Positions 17,681-26,533 are shown, numbered from the stretch's first letter. The stretch: 64,000 nt of DNA from Lachnospiraceae bacterium XBB1006 (GCA_900115795.1 FOXT01000005.1:181015-245014), one strand, 5' to 3'. Numbers and translations are program-made. Notes: generated by a model from the sequence alone, not told the origin.

Positions 17681-17707
17681 GATAGAGAAGAGGAGGAGAT
17701 TTTTACT

Positions 17708-18361
17708 ATGAAAAAGTTGAAAGTAATCAAAGGAGTCGTAGGGTGTTTGCTTGTGGTTGCTCTTATTTTTTTCGCAAGAGAGGCGTACCGCGCTTATATC
17801 GAATATCAGGATTTTCAGAATCCACCAAATGTGGAAAGTGATGATTTTAAAGATTTGCCCCTGATTGGCATGGAAGAAGACGAGTGGCCGGAGGATCAGT
17901 TGTTTTTAACAAAGGAGCGAAAGGCGTTTAAGGATAAGGATATGCGGTTGGTGATTCCGCGAATTGATTGCGATGAATACGTCATGGATGGAACCGGGTT
18001 AGAACAGCTTCGTCAGGGACCGGGACTGTATGCCTGTTCCCAACTGCCGGGGGAAGGGAACCGGAACGTTTCTATTGCGGCGCATCGGGCAGGTGTAAGT
18101 CATTATGCCAATCTATTTAAATACATTCATAAGATAAAGAAAGGCGATAAAATTTATCTGATATATAAGAAGCGTTTGTTTACCTACCGTTATAAGGAAA
18201 CGTTGATTGTAAAGCCCGAGGATGTAAGCGTGTTGTACTTGCAGGGATATTCCTGTGTGACCCTGACTTCTTGTAATCCATTGGGACAGAATTATGAGCG
18301 AATTGTAGTACGGGGCAAGCTTATAGATTGGAAACCGGTACCGAAAAAATTAGATTTCTAA
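17708..18361 (+). CDS. Sortase (class B/D-like transpeptidase)
   Basis: A membrane-bound Cys transpeptidase that cleaves LPxTG-type signals and joins the protein to the wall or to another subunit. The 217-aa protein has an N-terminal membrane anchor (about 8-25) and an acidic spacer. The sortase barrel carries catalytic His126 in SIAAHRAG, Cys189 in TLTSCNPLG and the Arg of ERIVVRG. The TLTSC and AAHR patterns suit class D-like sortases better than housekeeping class A; the subclass is uncertain. It is separated from the LAKTG protein gene only by the regulator and the truncated nuclease, so that protein is its probable substrate. The only terminator-like hairpin after it is the CIRCE sequence of htpG. 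Confidence 0.9.
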   Translation: MKKLKVIKGVVGCLLVVALIFFAREAYRAYIEYQDFQNPPNVESDDFKDLPLIGMEEDEWPEDQLFLTKERKAFKDKDMRLVIPRIDCDEYVMDGTGLEQLRQGPGLYACSQLPGEGNRNVSIAAHRAGVSHYANLFKYIHKIKKGDKIYLIYKKRLFTYRYKETLIVKPEDVSVLYLQGYSCVTLTSCNPLGQNYERIVVRGKLIDWKPVPKKLDF

Positions 18362-18367
18362 CGGTTG

Positions 18368-18400
18368 TTAGCACTCTTTTGAAAAGAGTGCTAATTTTTT
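18368..18400 (+). promoter_or_regulatory. CIRCE operator of htpG, also a terminator for the sortase gene
   Basis: A perfect CIRCE: TTAGCACTC (18368-18376), nine-base spacer, GAGTGCTAA (18386-18394). HrcA binds this element. It lies just upstream of the -35 box of the htpG promoter, and seven bases after the sortase stop. Because the spacer is itself complementary (TTTT and AAAA), the hairpin stem is 13 bp and is followed by six T, so it also has the form of a Rho-independent terminator for the sortase. Confidence 0.95.
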
Positions 18401-18401
18401 A

Positions 18402-18430
18402 TTGACATTTTCGTTCCTTTGCACTATCAT
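18402..18430 (+). promoter_or_regulatory. Sigma-A promoter of htpG
   Basis: TTGACA at 18402-18407, a 17-base spacer and TATCAT at 18425-18430. The CIRCE ends eight bases upstream. Confidence 0.85.
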
Positions 18431-18479
18431 AGTTTTTAGGGGCAGAAATGCCAATTGGATAGAAAAGGAGAGTGTGACA

Positions 18480-20552
18480 ATGGAAATGAGAAAAGGAAGT
18501 TTATCCATTAACAGTGACAATATTTTTCCGATTATTAAGAAGTGGTTGTATTCTGACCATGATATTTTTGCAAGAGAATTGGTAAGTAATGGATGTGATG
18601 CCATTACAAAGCTTAAGAAGCTAGATATGATGGGCGAATATGAGTTGCCTGAGGATTACAAGGCGAAGATTGAGGTAATCACCAATGACAAGGAGAAGAC
18701 CTTGACCTTTATTGACAATGGTCTTGGAATGACTGCAAGTGAAGTAGAAGAGTACATCAACCAGATTGCATTTTCCGGTGCAACGGACTTTTTGAATAAG
18801 TACAAGGATAAGACCAACGAAGACCAGATTATCGGTCATTTCGGACTTGGTTTTTATTCTGCATTTATGGTGGCAGATGAGGTACACATTGATTCCTTAT
18901 CCTATAAGAAGGGTGCTACGCCGGTACATTGGGAATGTGATGGCGGAACCGAATTTGAGATGAAGGATGGCGATCGTACCGAAGTTGGTACGAAGATTAC
19001 CCTGTTTTTAAATGAGGATTGCTTGGAATTTGCCAACGAGTACCGTGTCCGTGAGGTGTTAAATAAGTATTGTTCCTTTATGCCAACCGAGATTTTCTTA
19101 AGCAATGCCAACGCAGAACCACAGTTTGAGACCATTTTACCGGAAGAGAAATTAGATACCGATGAAGTGATTGAGACCGTCGTTGAGGAAGAGAAGACAG
19201 AAGAGAAAGAGAAGGAGGATGGCACCAAGGAGACCGTGGTAGTTACACCTCGTACGGAGAAGTTAAAGATTAAGAAACGCCCGGTTGCATTAAATGAGCC
19301 ACATCCACTCTGGACAAAGAATCCAAGCGAATGTAGTGACGATGACTACAAGGCATTTTACAGAAATGTGTTCCATGATTATAAGGAGCCGCTTTTCTGG
19401 ATTCATTTGAACATGGACTATCCGTTTAACTTAAAGGGTATTTTGTACTTCCCTAAGATTAATACGGAATATGATTCCATAGAAGGAACCATTAAGCTTT
19501 ACAATAACCAGGTATTTATTGCAGACAATATCAAAGAGGTTATTCCGGAGTTCTTAATGCTTCTTAAGGGTGTTGTAGATTGTCCTGATTTACCATTGAA
19601 CGTTTCTCGTTCCGCATTGCAGAATGATGGATTTGTAAAGAAGATTTCCGATTACATTTCTAAGAAAGTGGCAGATAAGTTAATCGGTCTTTGCAAAACA
19701 GATAAAGAGAACTACGAGAAATTCTGGGATGACATTAGCCCATTTATTAAATATGGTTGTCTGAAGGATGAGAAGTTCTGTGATAAGATGAATGACTACA
19801 TTTTATTCAAGAACCTGGAAGGCGAGTATTTGACGTTGCCGGAACTTCTGGTGAAGGAAGAGGAAACTTCTGAAGAGCAGGATTCCGAAAAGCAGGATTC
19901 CGAAAAGACCGAAGAGACGACTGAGCAGAACGCAGAAGAGAAAGAAGATACCCGTCACATCGTATATTATGTAACAGATGAATTACAGCAGAGCCAGTAC
20001 ATTAAGCTTTTCAAAGAGAATCATACCCAGGCTGTAATTCTGAACCATAACATTGATACGTCTTTTATTACTCAGCTTGAGCGTAGAAATGAACGTTATC
20101 GTTTCTTGCGTATCGACGCACAGGTAAGTGAGGATGCTAAGGAAGACGTATCGGAAGATGAGTTAAAGGAGCAGAAAGAGGTTTTGGCGGATGTGTTTAA
20201 GAAAGCATTAGCGAAAGACGGATTGACCATTGATGTCGAGAAGTTGAAAGATGAATCGGTGGCTTCGATGCTCACTTTGTCTGAGGAAGGACGTCGTATG
20301 GCAGATATGATGCGTGCTTATGGTATGGCTGGAATGAATTTTGGTATGCCGACGGACGAGAAGCTGACATTGAATGTGAACAACAAACTGGTTCAGTACA
20401 TTTTGGAACACAAGGAATCCGACAAGACAGAACTGTTTGCAAAACAGTTGTATGATTTAGCGGTTGTGACCAATAGACCATTGCAGCCGGAAGAGATGAC
20501 TGCATTTGTAAATCGTAGCAACGAGATTATGTTAGAACTTGCAACTGCATAG
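18480..20552 (+). CDS. htpG: Hsp90 chaperone HtpG
   Basis: ATP-dependent chaperone of the Hsp90 family. The 690-aa protein has the N-terminal GHKL ATPase motifs: RELVSNGCDAI, FIDNGLGM and GHFGLGFYSAF. The middle domain carries VALNEPHPLW, EPLFWIHLNMDYPFNLKGILYFPK and LNVSRSALQND, and a dimerisation domain follows. Two acidic low-complexity inserts are present, one after the ATPase domain (about 233-258, Glu/Lys-rich) and one at about 460-490, longer than in E. coli HtpG. I chose ATG 18480 because AAGGAG lies nine bases upstream; the frame is open back to 18402 but that is promoter sequence. Control by HrcA through the CIRCE is expected. Confidence 0.97.
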   Translation: MEMRKGSLSINSDNIFPIIKKWLYSDHDIFARELVSNGCDAITKLKKLDMMGEYELPEDYKAKIEVITNDKEKTLTFIDNGLGMTASEVEEYINQIAFSGATDFLNKYKDKTNEDQIIGHFGLGFYSAFMVADEVHIDSLSYKKGATPVHWECDGGTEFEMKDGDRTEVGTKITLFLNEDCLEFANEYRVREVLNKYCSFMPTEIFLSNANAEPQFETILPEEKLDTDEVIETVVEEEKTEEKEKEDGTKETVVVTPRTEKLKIKKRPVALNEPHPLWTKNPSECSDDDYKAFYRNVFHDYKEPLFWIHLNMDYPFNLKGILYFPKINTEYDSIEGTIKLYNNQVFIADNIKEVIPEFLMLLKGVVDCPDLPLNVSRSALQNDGFVKKISDYISKKVADKLIGLCKTDKENYEKFWDDISPFIKYGCLKDEKFCDKMNDYILFKNLEGEYLTLPELLVKEEETSEEQDSEKQDSEKTEETTEQNAEEKEDTRHIVYYVTDELQQSQYIKLFKENHTQAVILNHNIDTSFITQLERRNERYRFLRIDAQVSEDAKEDVSEDELKEQKEVLADVFKKALAKDGLTIDVEKLKDESVASMLTLSEEGRRMADMMRAYGMAGMNFGMPTDEKLTLNVNNKLVQYILEHKESDKTELFAKQLYDLAVVTNRPLQPEEMTAFVNRSNEIMLELATA

Positions 20553-20561
20553 AGAAACGGG

Positions 20562-20600
20562 AAGGGCTGGTACTTTTAGAAAGTGCCAGCCCTTATCTTT
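20562..20600 (+). terminator. Terminator after htpG
   Basis: AAGGGCTGG at 20562-20570 pairs with CCAGCCCTT at 20586-20594, with further inner pairing, followed by a T-rich stretch. Confidence 0.85.
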
Positions 20601-20606
20601 GTTATG

Positions 20607-22562
20607 TTATAACGTAATGGATTTTATAATGCTTTTGGTGCTCTTGGTTGTATTTGCAGCAATACCAACTACATAATAGTAGTAAGTTTTGCCTTTCTTT
20701 ACGTTTGTGTCTTTAAACGTTGTTTTGCTCAACGTCTTAACTTTCTTATAGCTTCCTCCTTTTACCTTGCGATATACAGCGTATTTGGATGCCATGTTAT
20801 CTTTTTTCCAGGAAAGGGAAAGTGTTTTTCCGCTTTTCCTGAGTTTTAATCCGGTTGGAGCCAACAGGATTGCTTTGCCGGTGGTTGTTAATTCCACTGG
20901 TTGTCCAGAGGAGAGCTTCGGCGAAACTTTGTATTCGTAAGTGGTGCCGAGGGTCACATCGGAATCAGTATAAGTGGTTACGTTAGATGGAGTTGTGGTC
21001 AAAGGTGTAAACTGTCCGGATGCATCTTTTTTAAAGACATCATAACCGGTAGCCCCTGTTATGTCTGCCCAGAGAATGGAAATACTACCACTCTTCGCTG
21101 TAGTGGCAATAAGGGTAGAGCCATTTCCGGTTAAGGCTTTCATATGACAATTCCAGTCAGTACTGGTGTCCCAGGTCTGGTAACCCTTTTCTAAAAGGAA
21201 ACTTTCGCCTTTATGGGCGGTAATGTCGGACACATAATAAGCACCATCGGAGCTTTCTTCATCATCATCGTCATCTACGTGAAGAAATACCGGTTTGTTG
21301 AAGGTGAAAACTACAGAGAATTTCGTTCCTTTCGTTAATACAACCGGTGCTGTTAAGGCAAAGGTCTCAAAACCGCTATGGGTTACGGTAAATTTCTGGC
21401 TGAGCACTTTGGTGCCGCTTGCCGGATTATCGGAGGACGGATTTATGTAAATACTGATTGTTCCACTGGTAGGGTCTAAATAGTTGGAAATGGCAACCAA
21501 CTCATCGTTGGCAGTGGCAGTAAAGACGTTTGCCGCTGCTTTGATGTTTTCGTATCCATAGCCGTCACGCATGCCACCATCGTACTGGTAGATTTTTTTG
21601 TAGCTATCCTTTGGACCTACCACATAAGAGTAGACAGTGTCGTTGTTTATTCCCTTATCTTCGTAGGAAATCCAGAAGTAGCCATAATCGCCAAACTCGG
21701 TTCCCCAACTGTTGCGACAAAGCCAGGCACCGTTTTTGGCAGGTTTGATGGTGGAAAAGTTGTTGCGGCTATAATTGTCATCCCAGCCAACAATGCAAAT
21801 ATCGTGATCCGGATATTCGCTGTTGGCAACGTAATATGCGTCGGTTTCAAAATTAAAATTAGGGTTGGGATTGATGTTATAATCCAAAACGCTGGAATCC
21901 ATGCCACATACCACCGCACCGTTTTGCATCAGTGCGTCTTTGACAGCTTTTCGGTTGCCAGGATTGATTTCGTAGGTCTGTTTTAACGTAAGTACGTTAT
22001 GACCGTAGGCAAGGGACTCTGATGGCGCAGATGGCAAAAGCGACAACGGAGCATCACTTTCGGACACCGGCCCATATCCGTTCATCATGAGTCTGCTTAA
22101 AATGCCGCTGTAAGCGCCGTTTTCATACCATGCATAGGTTCCGGTATAGGTAATGGTATCGCCCTCTAAGCCGGGAAGTGGGTTTTTCACACCGTTTAGT
22201 CCGAAATAGCCCAAATGTACCTCTGATAAATCATAGGTTCCAAGTCCTTGTTTTAACGCATTGGATTCCATGGATGCGCAGGCGGCAAAACACCAGCATA
22301 AGCCACTTTCACCCTGGTCTTTTACCGGCGTTAGCAAACCAAGGGAACGAAGGTCGTAGCTTGCAGGATAGGTGGTGCGGGTACGGGTATAGGGCCTTGC
22401 AGTCGCCTTGATGGTTTGCTTGAATTGTGCACGTTTAGCGGTAAAACGATTTGCCACACTGTGGCTTGACGGGTTTGCCTGCGCCATAAAAGGTGTGCTG
22501 CTTATAAGAAGTGCACACCCTAAAAAGAACGCTGCAAACTGTTTTCTTATTTTGTGATTCAT
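20607..22562 (-). CDS. Secreted papain-family (C1A) cysteine protease with fibronectin-type domains
   Basis: A 651-aa secreted protease. It has a signal peptide (1-29, cut after AQA), a short 40-residue spacer and a papain domain from about residue 66 (YPASYDLR). The domain has oxyanion Gln83, catalytic Cys89 in GLCWCFA, His253 in DHDICIVGWDD and Asn284 in CRNSWG. A lectin-like beta domain (about 310-480) and two fibronectin type III-like repeats (about 480-565 and 570-651) follow. No classical I29 propeptide and no wall-sorting signal are visible. I chose the ATG at 22562, with GGAGGA upstream; the longer frame starts inside the upstream gene and would bury the signal peptide. It lies 17 bases after its paralogue, as one operon. 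Confidence 0.9.
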   Translation of the reverse strand: MNHKIRKQFAAFFLGCALLISSTPFMAQANPSSHSVANRFTAKRAQFKQTIKATARPYTRTRTTYPASYDLRSLGLLTPVKDQGESGLCWCFAACASMESNALKQGLGTYDLSEVHLGYFGLNGVKNPLPGLEGDTITYTGTYAWYENGAYSGILSRLMMNGYGPVSESDAPLSLLPSAPSESLAYGHNVLTLKQTYEINPGNRKAVKDALMQNGAVVCGMDSSVLDYNINPNPNFNFETDAYYVANSEYPDHDICIVGWDDNYSRNNFSTIKPAKNGAWLCRNSWGTEFGDYGYFWISYEDKGINNDTVYSYVVGPKDSYKKIYQYDGGMRDGYGYENIKAAANVFTATANDELVAISNYLDPTSGTISIYINPSSDNPASGTKVLSQKFTVTHSGFETFALTAPVVLTKGTKFSVVFTFNKPVFLHVDDDDDEESSDGAYYVSDITAHKGESFLLEKGYQTWDTSTDWNCHMKALTGNGSTLIATTAKSGSISILWADITGATGYDVFKKDASGQFTPLTTTPSNVTTYTDSDVTLGTTYEYKVSPKLSSGQPVELTTTGKAILLAPTGLKLRKSGKTLSLSWKKDNMASKYAVYRKVKGGSYKKVKTLSKTTFKDTNVKKGKTYYYYVVGIAANTTKSTKSIIKSITL

Positions 22563-22579
22563 ACTAATCCTCCTGAAAT

Positions 22580-23899
22580 TTATTGTAAGAAAGCATAGCC
22601 TTTCATACGCAAGTTCCAAGTAGCATCCGTAAACCAATCCTCATCCGTTAGTTTTACAAAGCTTTGCCCGGATTTGGCAGTAATATCGGAATCAATATAC
22701 CAATCACCGATATCGTCATAATCGGTGTAGGCAAACGTTGGTCGATCAAAGGAAAACAGGATGGTAAACCGTTCTCCTTTTTTCAAGGAAACCGGTTGCT
22801 TTAGTAAAAAGGTACGATAGCCCGTCGTGGAGGTGGAAAAGTGCTGAGAAAGCAGTTTTTCGCCGCTGCCGGGGGCATTCTTTTTGTCCTGTTTATAAAT
22901 GGTCAGGGTGCCGCTTGTTGGTTCTAAGTAATTTGACACACGAAGTAATGTGGTGTTTGACACGGCTGTAAACACATTGGCCATGTCCGTGCAATGTTCG
23001 TAGCCATAGAGGGCATACCCACCGTCATGTTGGTAAATGTAAAGGGAAGGGGTCGCTTTTTCTACTTCGTAGGCGTAGCAGGTATCCTGCTGGCTCGGAA
23101 CATCCTCGTAGGAAAGCCAGAAGTACCCTTTGTTTCCCCAGGAAGAACCCCAACAGTTCTTGCAAAGCCAGGCACCGTCTTGCTTTGGCTTTGTGGTTCC
23201 AAAATTGCTGCGTGGATAGTTGTCATCCCAACCAACAATGGTGATGTCGTGATCTAAGTTTTTTTTCTTATTGACGTAAAGCGCACCGGTTTTTGCATTA
23301 TAGTAGGCAGACCCGTTGCGTGAAAAATGAGTACCACATACCAATGCACCGGTGGTCATAATAGCCTGTTTTACGGCATTCTTATTAGAAGCCTTAATCT
23401 CTTTGGTACCGGTGAGGGACAAAACCGCATGACCGGTGGCAAGACTTTGGGACGGCTGAGACGGTAGCATGGAAAGGGGGGCAACCGATTCCGGTACGGC
23501 ACCGTAGCCGTTCATAAGATGAACTGTGGCAAATCCGCTATAGCCGCCATATTGATACCACGGCTTGTTTCCGGTAAACGTCAGGACGTCTCCCTCTAAG
23601 CCCGGGAGTGGTTTGGTAACTCCGGTAAGAGAAAAGTACGCAAGATGTACCTCGGATAAATCGTAAGTTCCAAGCCCCTTCATAAGTGCATTGGATTCCA
23701 TGGCGGAGGTGGCCGCAAATGCCCAGCATAATCCGGCGTCCTTCTGGAAGCGAACCGGTGTGACCATACCGTGTGCGCGAAGATCGTAGGATTTGGGATA
23801 TTGTGTTGTTTTTTTTGCACTGACATTGTGTGTGCTAAAAAGTAAAACGAGTGCGGTCATACACACAAAAGCCAGTAGTCGTTTTGCTCTTGCCTGCAT
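22580..23899 (-). CDS. Secreted papain-family (C1A) cysteine protease, shorter paralogue
   Basis: A 439-aa secreted papain-like protease, first gene of a two-gene operon. It has a signal peptide (1-28, ending VSA) and a protease domain from about residue 34 (YPKSYDLRAHG). The domain has oxyanion Gln52, catalytic Cys58 in GLCWAFA, His217 in LDHDITIVGWDD and Asn248 in CKNCWG. A lectin-like domain (about 270-439) with the YNLEPTSGT-type segment and FSFDRPTF follows. The order and many segments match the downstream gene, but the fibronectin repeats are absent, so the pair arose by duplication. The ATG at 23899 has GGAGGA upstream; the longer frame lacks a site. It is divergent from the clostripain-like gene. 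Substrates may be host or bacterial surface proteins. Confidence 0.9.
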   Translation of the reverse strand: MQARAKRLLAFVCMTALVLLFSTHNVSAKKTTQYPKSYDLRAHGMVTPVRFQKDAGLCWAFAATSAMESNALMKGLGTYDLSEVHLAYFSLTGVTKPLPGLEGDVLTFTGNKPWYQYGGYSGFATVHLMNGYGAVPESVAPLSMLPSQPSQSLATGHAVLSLTGTKEIKASNKNAVKQAIMTTGALVCGTHFSRNGSAYYNAKTGALYVNKKKNLDHDITIVGWDDNYPRSNFGTTKPKQDGAWLCKNCWGSSWGNKGYFWLSYEDVPSQQDTCYAYEVEKATPSLYIYQHDGGYALYGYEHCTDMANVFTAVSNTTLLRVSNYLEPTSGTLTIYKQDKKNAPGSGEKLLSQHFSTSTTGYRTFLLKQPVSLKKGERFTILFSFDRPTFAYTDYDDIGDWYIDSDITAKSGQSFVKLTDEDWFTDATWNLRMKGYAFLQ

Positions 23900-23985
23900 A
23901 ACGTGTCCTCCCCATGGCTTTTTTTCAGTGTAGCATACGGATTCGAAAAGAATGTGAAAGGGGAGGGGCTTTAACAGAAACTTCA

Positions 23986-24014
23986 TTGAAAGAACAGGTT
24001 TACTATGCTATGAT
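23986..24014 (+). promoter_or_regulatory. Promoter of the clostripain-like gene
   Basis: TTGAAA at 23986-23991, a 17-base spacer and TATGAT at 24009-24014, with the start codon 45 bases on. Confidence 0.65.
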
Positions 24015-24058
24015 GGAGGGGATAAGACAACAGTCATAGAGGAAAGGAATTAAGACCT

Positions 24059-26374
24059 ATGAGAAAACAGATTTGGAAAAAGGCAGTAGCAACCATGCTG
24101 GCTGCGACGATGATGATTTCCGGCTTTTTTGTACCGGGTACAAACGTGAAGGCAGGAGCGGTGACACGAAGTGGATGGAATATCAATATCTATATGTGTG
24201 GATCCGATTTAGAGTCAGATGGAGGAGAAGCAACGAAGGATTTGCTTGAGATTATGAGAGCGAAGAATGTTTCGTCGAATGTGGATATTGTTATCCAGAC
24301 CGGTGGTGCGAAACAGTGGTTTTATGAGGATTATCTAAAGGATTTTTATCGTAACGAATTGGGAATGACCGATGAGACCATTGCCAGAATTCCCATTCAG
24401 AATATTAATGCAGATTATATACAGCGCTATCGCGTGAAGTATGACAATACGATTGTACAGGACGGAGAGAGGATTGTATATCCAAGTCTCGTCTGTATTT
24501 CTGATAACGAAGGAATCGCGAATCCACAGAAGGCAGAAGAATTGGGCGTTACAGCTTCCGGCATGGGAGATGAAGCGACTCTGAAGGATTTTATTCAGGA
24601 TGTGGATTCAAACTACGATCACAACGTATTGGTTCTTTGGAATCATGGTGGTGGAACCGAAGGTGGTGTATGTGTTGACGATTATACCGGTGACAGCTTA
24701 AGCCTGGTAGAAATTGACCATGTGCTGACAGAATGTGAAGGAAGTATTCCGAGAGGAAAATATGATGTAATTGGTTACGATGCCTGCCTTATGTCTACCT
24801 TTGAGACTATGGCGATGACATCCCGTCATGCAAACTATATGGCGGCATCGATGACGTTAGAGGCCGGAGATGGATGGTATTATACACCAATTATCGAGTC
24901 GGTTTCAAACGGAGCAAAGAATTACGACTACACCGGCGCCGATTTTGCGAAGGCAATCTGTGAGGCTTACGAGCAGTATTATTTAACGGAAGAAGCAAAG
25001 AATTTAAGTATGTTTGATCCGGATGCATTTATGGCAGCTTATGATATGGCAAAGGTTCGTCCGATGATTGGACAGTTTGATAAGCTTGCCTGGGCCATGA
25101 CGTTAATCCATAACGACGATGAATTACGGGCCGGTTTTGAAAAGGCAGCGTATTCGGCACAGGCAATCGATGTGAATACGGATTTGGTGGGAATGTATTC
25201 TTTTTTGAAGAAAACCATTTCCTATGCAACCAGGAACGAGGCCTTGTATCGCAGAGGCGGTACCAAGACAGGTACGGAGCGTGCGGACATTTTAGCCCAG
25301 TATCTGGATGCGGCCAAGGCATTACAGACCAGCCTTTTTGAAGAAACGTATTGTTTAAAATTAGTAAAAGGCGCACCGGAAGGAGCATACGCTAAGGAGG
25401 AGGGAATTTCCTTCTATTATCCGCAAAAAGATAGTTATGACGATGGAAATTACGCGCGCTTTGACTATGACAAGCTTGGCATTAGTACCTACTACCAGGC
25501 GTATGCCTATAGTGTAGCCCGCGGGATTACCCGTGCACAGGCGGAAAAAGCAAAGACGTCCCTGTCCTACAACAAGAAGAAAGGTACGTATACGTTTAAG
25601 TTGCTAAGTGATAACCTGGATTACTTAACCTTCTTTGGACAAAAGGGCTACGTGGTAAAGAACGGAAAAGAGCGTTTGGTACGTTACTGCAACCAGTCTA
25701 CGGACAAAGCATCCTTTACCATGAAACCGTTGACCACCTATCCGGAATTTAACGGAGAGCCGGTTTATTTGGGAGAAAAAGACCCGACCTATGAAGATTA
25801 TGAATTTATTGCCTGCGTAAACGGGGAGGATTACGAAAGTCTGTATTTGTATAAGGAAAAAGGAAAATTCTACGTTTTTGCAGATCATGAGTTACAGGCC
25901 GGAGACGTGATTACACCGGTGAAGATTGAAGATGGAGAATATACGCCAAATAAGAAGGCAAGTTATACGTTGAAGAAGAAGGATATTAACGAAGAGGGAG
26001 ATGCGCTTCTTCCACTTACTATGGTGAAGAATACCGATAAGAAGATGCGTTGTACCTTCGTTGCGCAAAATGCTGCCGGTACCCAGACAAAATGCGCTTT
26101 TTATCATGATGACATCCTTTTCTTCAGCAAAGTGAAGGCAAGCCTTTCAAAGAAAACCTTCAAAGCGACAGGAAAAAGGATTTGTCCGAAGGTAACGGTA
26201 AAGGTTGGAAAGAAGACCTTAAAGAAGAATAAAGATTACAAGGTAACGTATGTCAATAATCTTGGCGCAGGAACTGCAACCGCGAAGATTACCGGAATTG
26301 GAAAGTACCGCTATGCGCCAACTAAGACGTTATCCTTTAAGATCCGCGTGAATCACAACCGCAAATTGAAATAA
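24059..26374 (+). CDS. Clostripain-like (C11) secreted cysteine protease
   Basis: A 771-aa secreted protease of the C11 (clostripain/PmC11) family, which usually cleaves after Arg or Lys. It has a signal peptide (1-32) and a caspase-like catalytic domain from about residue 40 (WNINIYMCGSDLES). His196 is in VLWNHGGG and Cys243 in IGYDACLMSTFE. A long C-terminal region follows, ending in an Ig-like repeat (about 690-765, with YKVTYVNNLGAGTATAKITG) common on clostridial surface proteins. No LPxTG or membrane anchor is visible, so it is probably released or held non-covalently. It is transcribed away from two papain-like proteases, making a three-protease cluster. Confidence 0.9.
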   Translation: MRKQIWKKAVATMLAATMMISGFFVPGTNVKAGAVTRSGWNINIYMCGSDLESDGGEATKDLLEIMRAKNVSSNVDIVIQTGGAKQWFYEDYLKDFYRNELGMTDETIARIPIQNINADYIQRYRVKYDNTIVQDGERIVYPSLVCISDNEGIANPQKAEELGVTASGMGDEATLKDFIQDVDSNYDHNVLVLWNHGGGTEGGVCVDDYTGDSLSLVEIDHVLTECEGSIPRGKYDVIGYDACLMSTFETMAMTSRHANYMAASMTLEAGDGWYYTPIIESVSNGAKNYDYTGADFAKAICEAYEQYYLTEEAKNLSMFDPDAFMAAYDMAKVRPMIGQFDKLAWAMTLIHNDDELRAGFEKAAYSAQAIDVNTDLVGMYSFLKKTISYATRNEALYRRGGTKTGTERADILAQYLDAAKALQTSLFEETYCLKLVKGAPEGAYAKEEGISFYYPQKDSYDDGNYARFDYDKLGISTYYQAYAYSVARGITRAQAEKAKTSLSYNKKKGTYTFKLLSDNLDYLTFFGQKGYVVKNGKERLVRYCNQSTDKASFTMKPLTTYPEFNGEPVYLGEKDPTYEDYEFIACVNGEDYESLYLYKEKGKFYVFADHELQAGDVITPVKIEDGEYTPNKKASYTLKKKDINEEGDALLPLTMVKNTDKKMRCTFVAQNAAGTQTKCAFYHDDILFFSKVKASLSKKTFKATGKRICPKVTVKVGKKTLKKNKDYKVTYVNNLGAGTATAKITGIGKYRYAPTKTLSFKIRVNHNRKLK

Positions 26375-26398
26375 TTTGGCATTTGACAGGAAATAGAG

Positions 26399-26428
26399 TT
26401 GACAATTTGGACACATTTGGTGTATAGT
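26399..26428 (+). promoter_or_regulatory. Promoter of the thiamin operon
   Basis: TTGACA at 26399-26404, an 18-base spacer and TATAGT at 26423-26428, about 20 bases before the riboswitch. Confidence 0.7.
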
Positions 26429-26445
26429 AAGATTGTCAATTGAAA

Positions 26446-26533
26446 AAGGGGAGCTTGCGCAAGCAGGCTGAGAGGAAAGTGTGTCTTTCGACCCTTAAAC
26501 CTGATTTGGATAATGCCAACGTAGGAACATAGT
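26446..26533 (+). promoter_or_regulatory. TPP riboswitch (THI element)
   Basis: The conserved TPP-aptamer blocks occur in order: GGGGAGC near 26448, GCTGAGAGG near 26467, GACCCTTAAACCTGAT near 26490, TGGATAATGCCAACG near 26507 and GTAGGAACA near 26521. It precedes a full thiamin biosynthesis operon and a terminator, so TPP binding should stop transcription. Confidence 0.97.

Noticed and set aside
18402-18479. Extended N-terminus of HtpG from the longer open frame
   Set aside because: This stretch is the -35/-10 promoter and leader; the ribosome-binding site points to ATG 18480.
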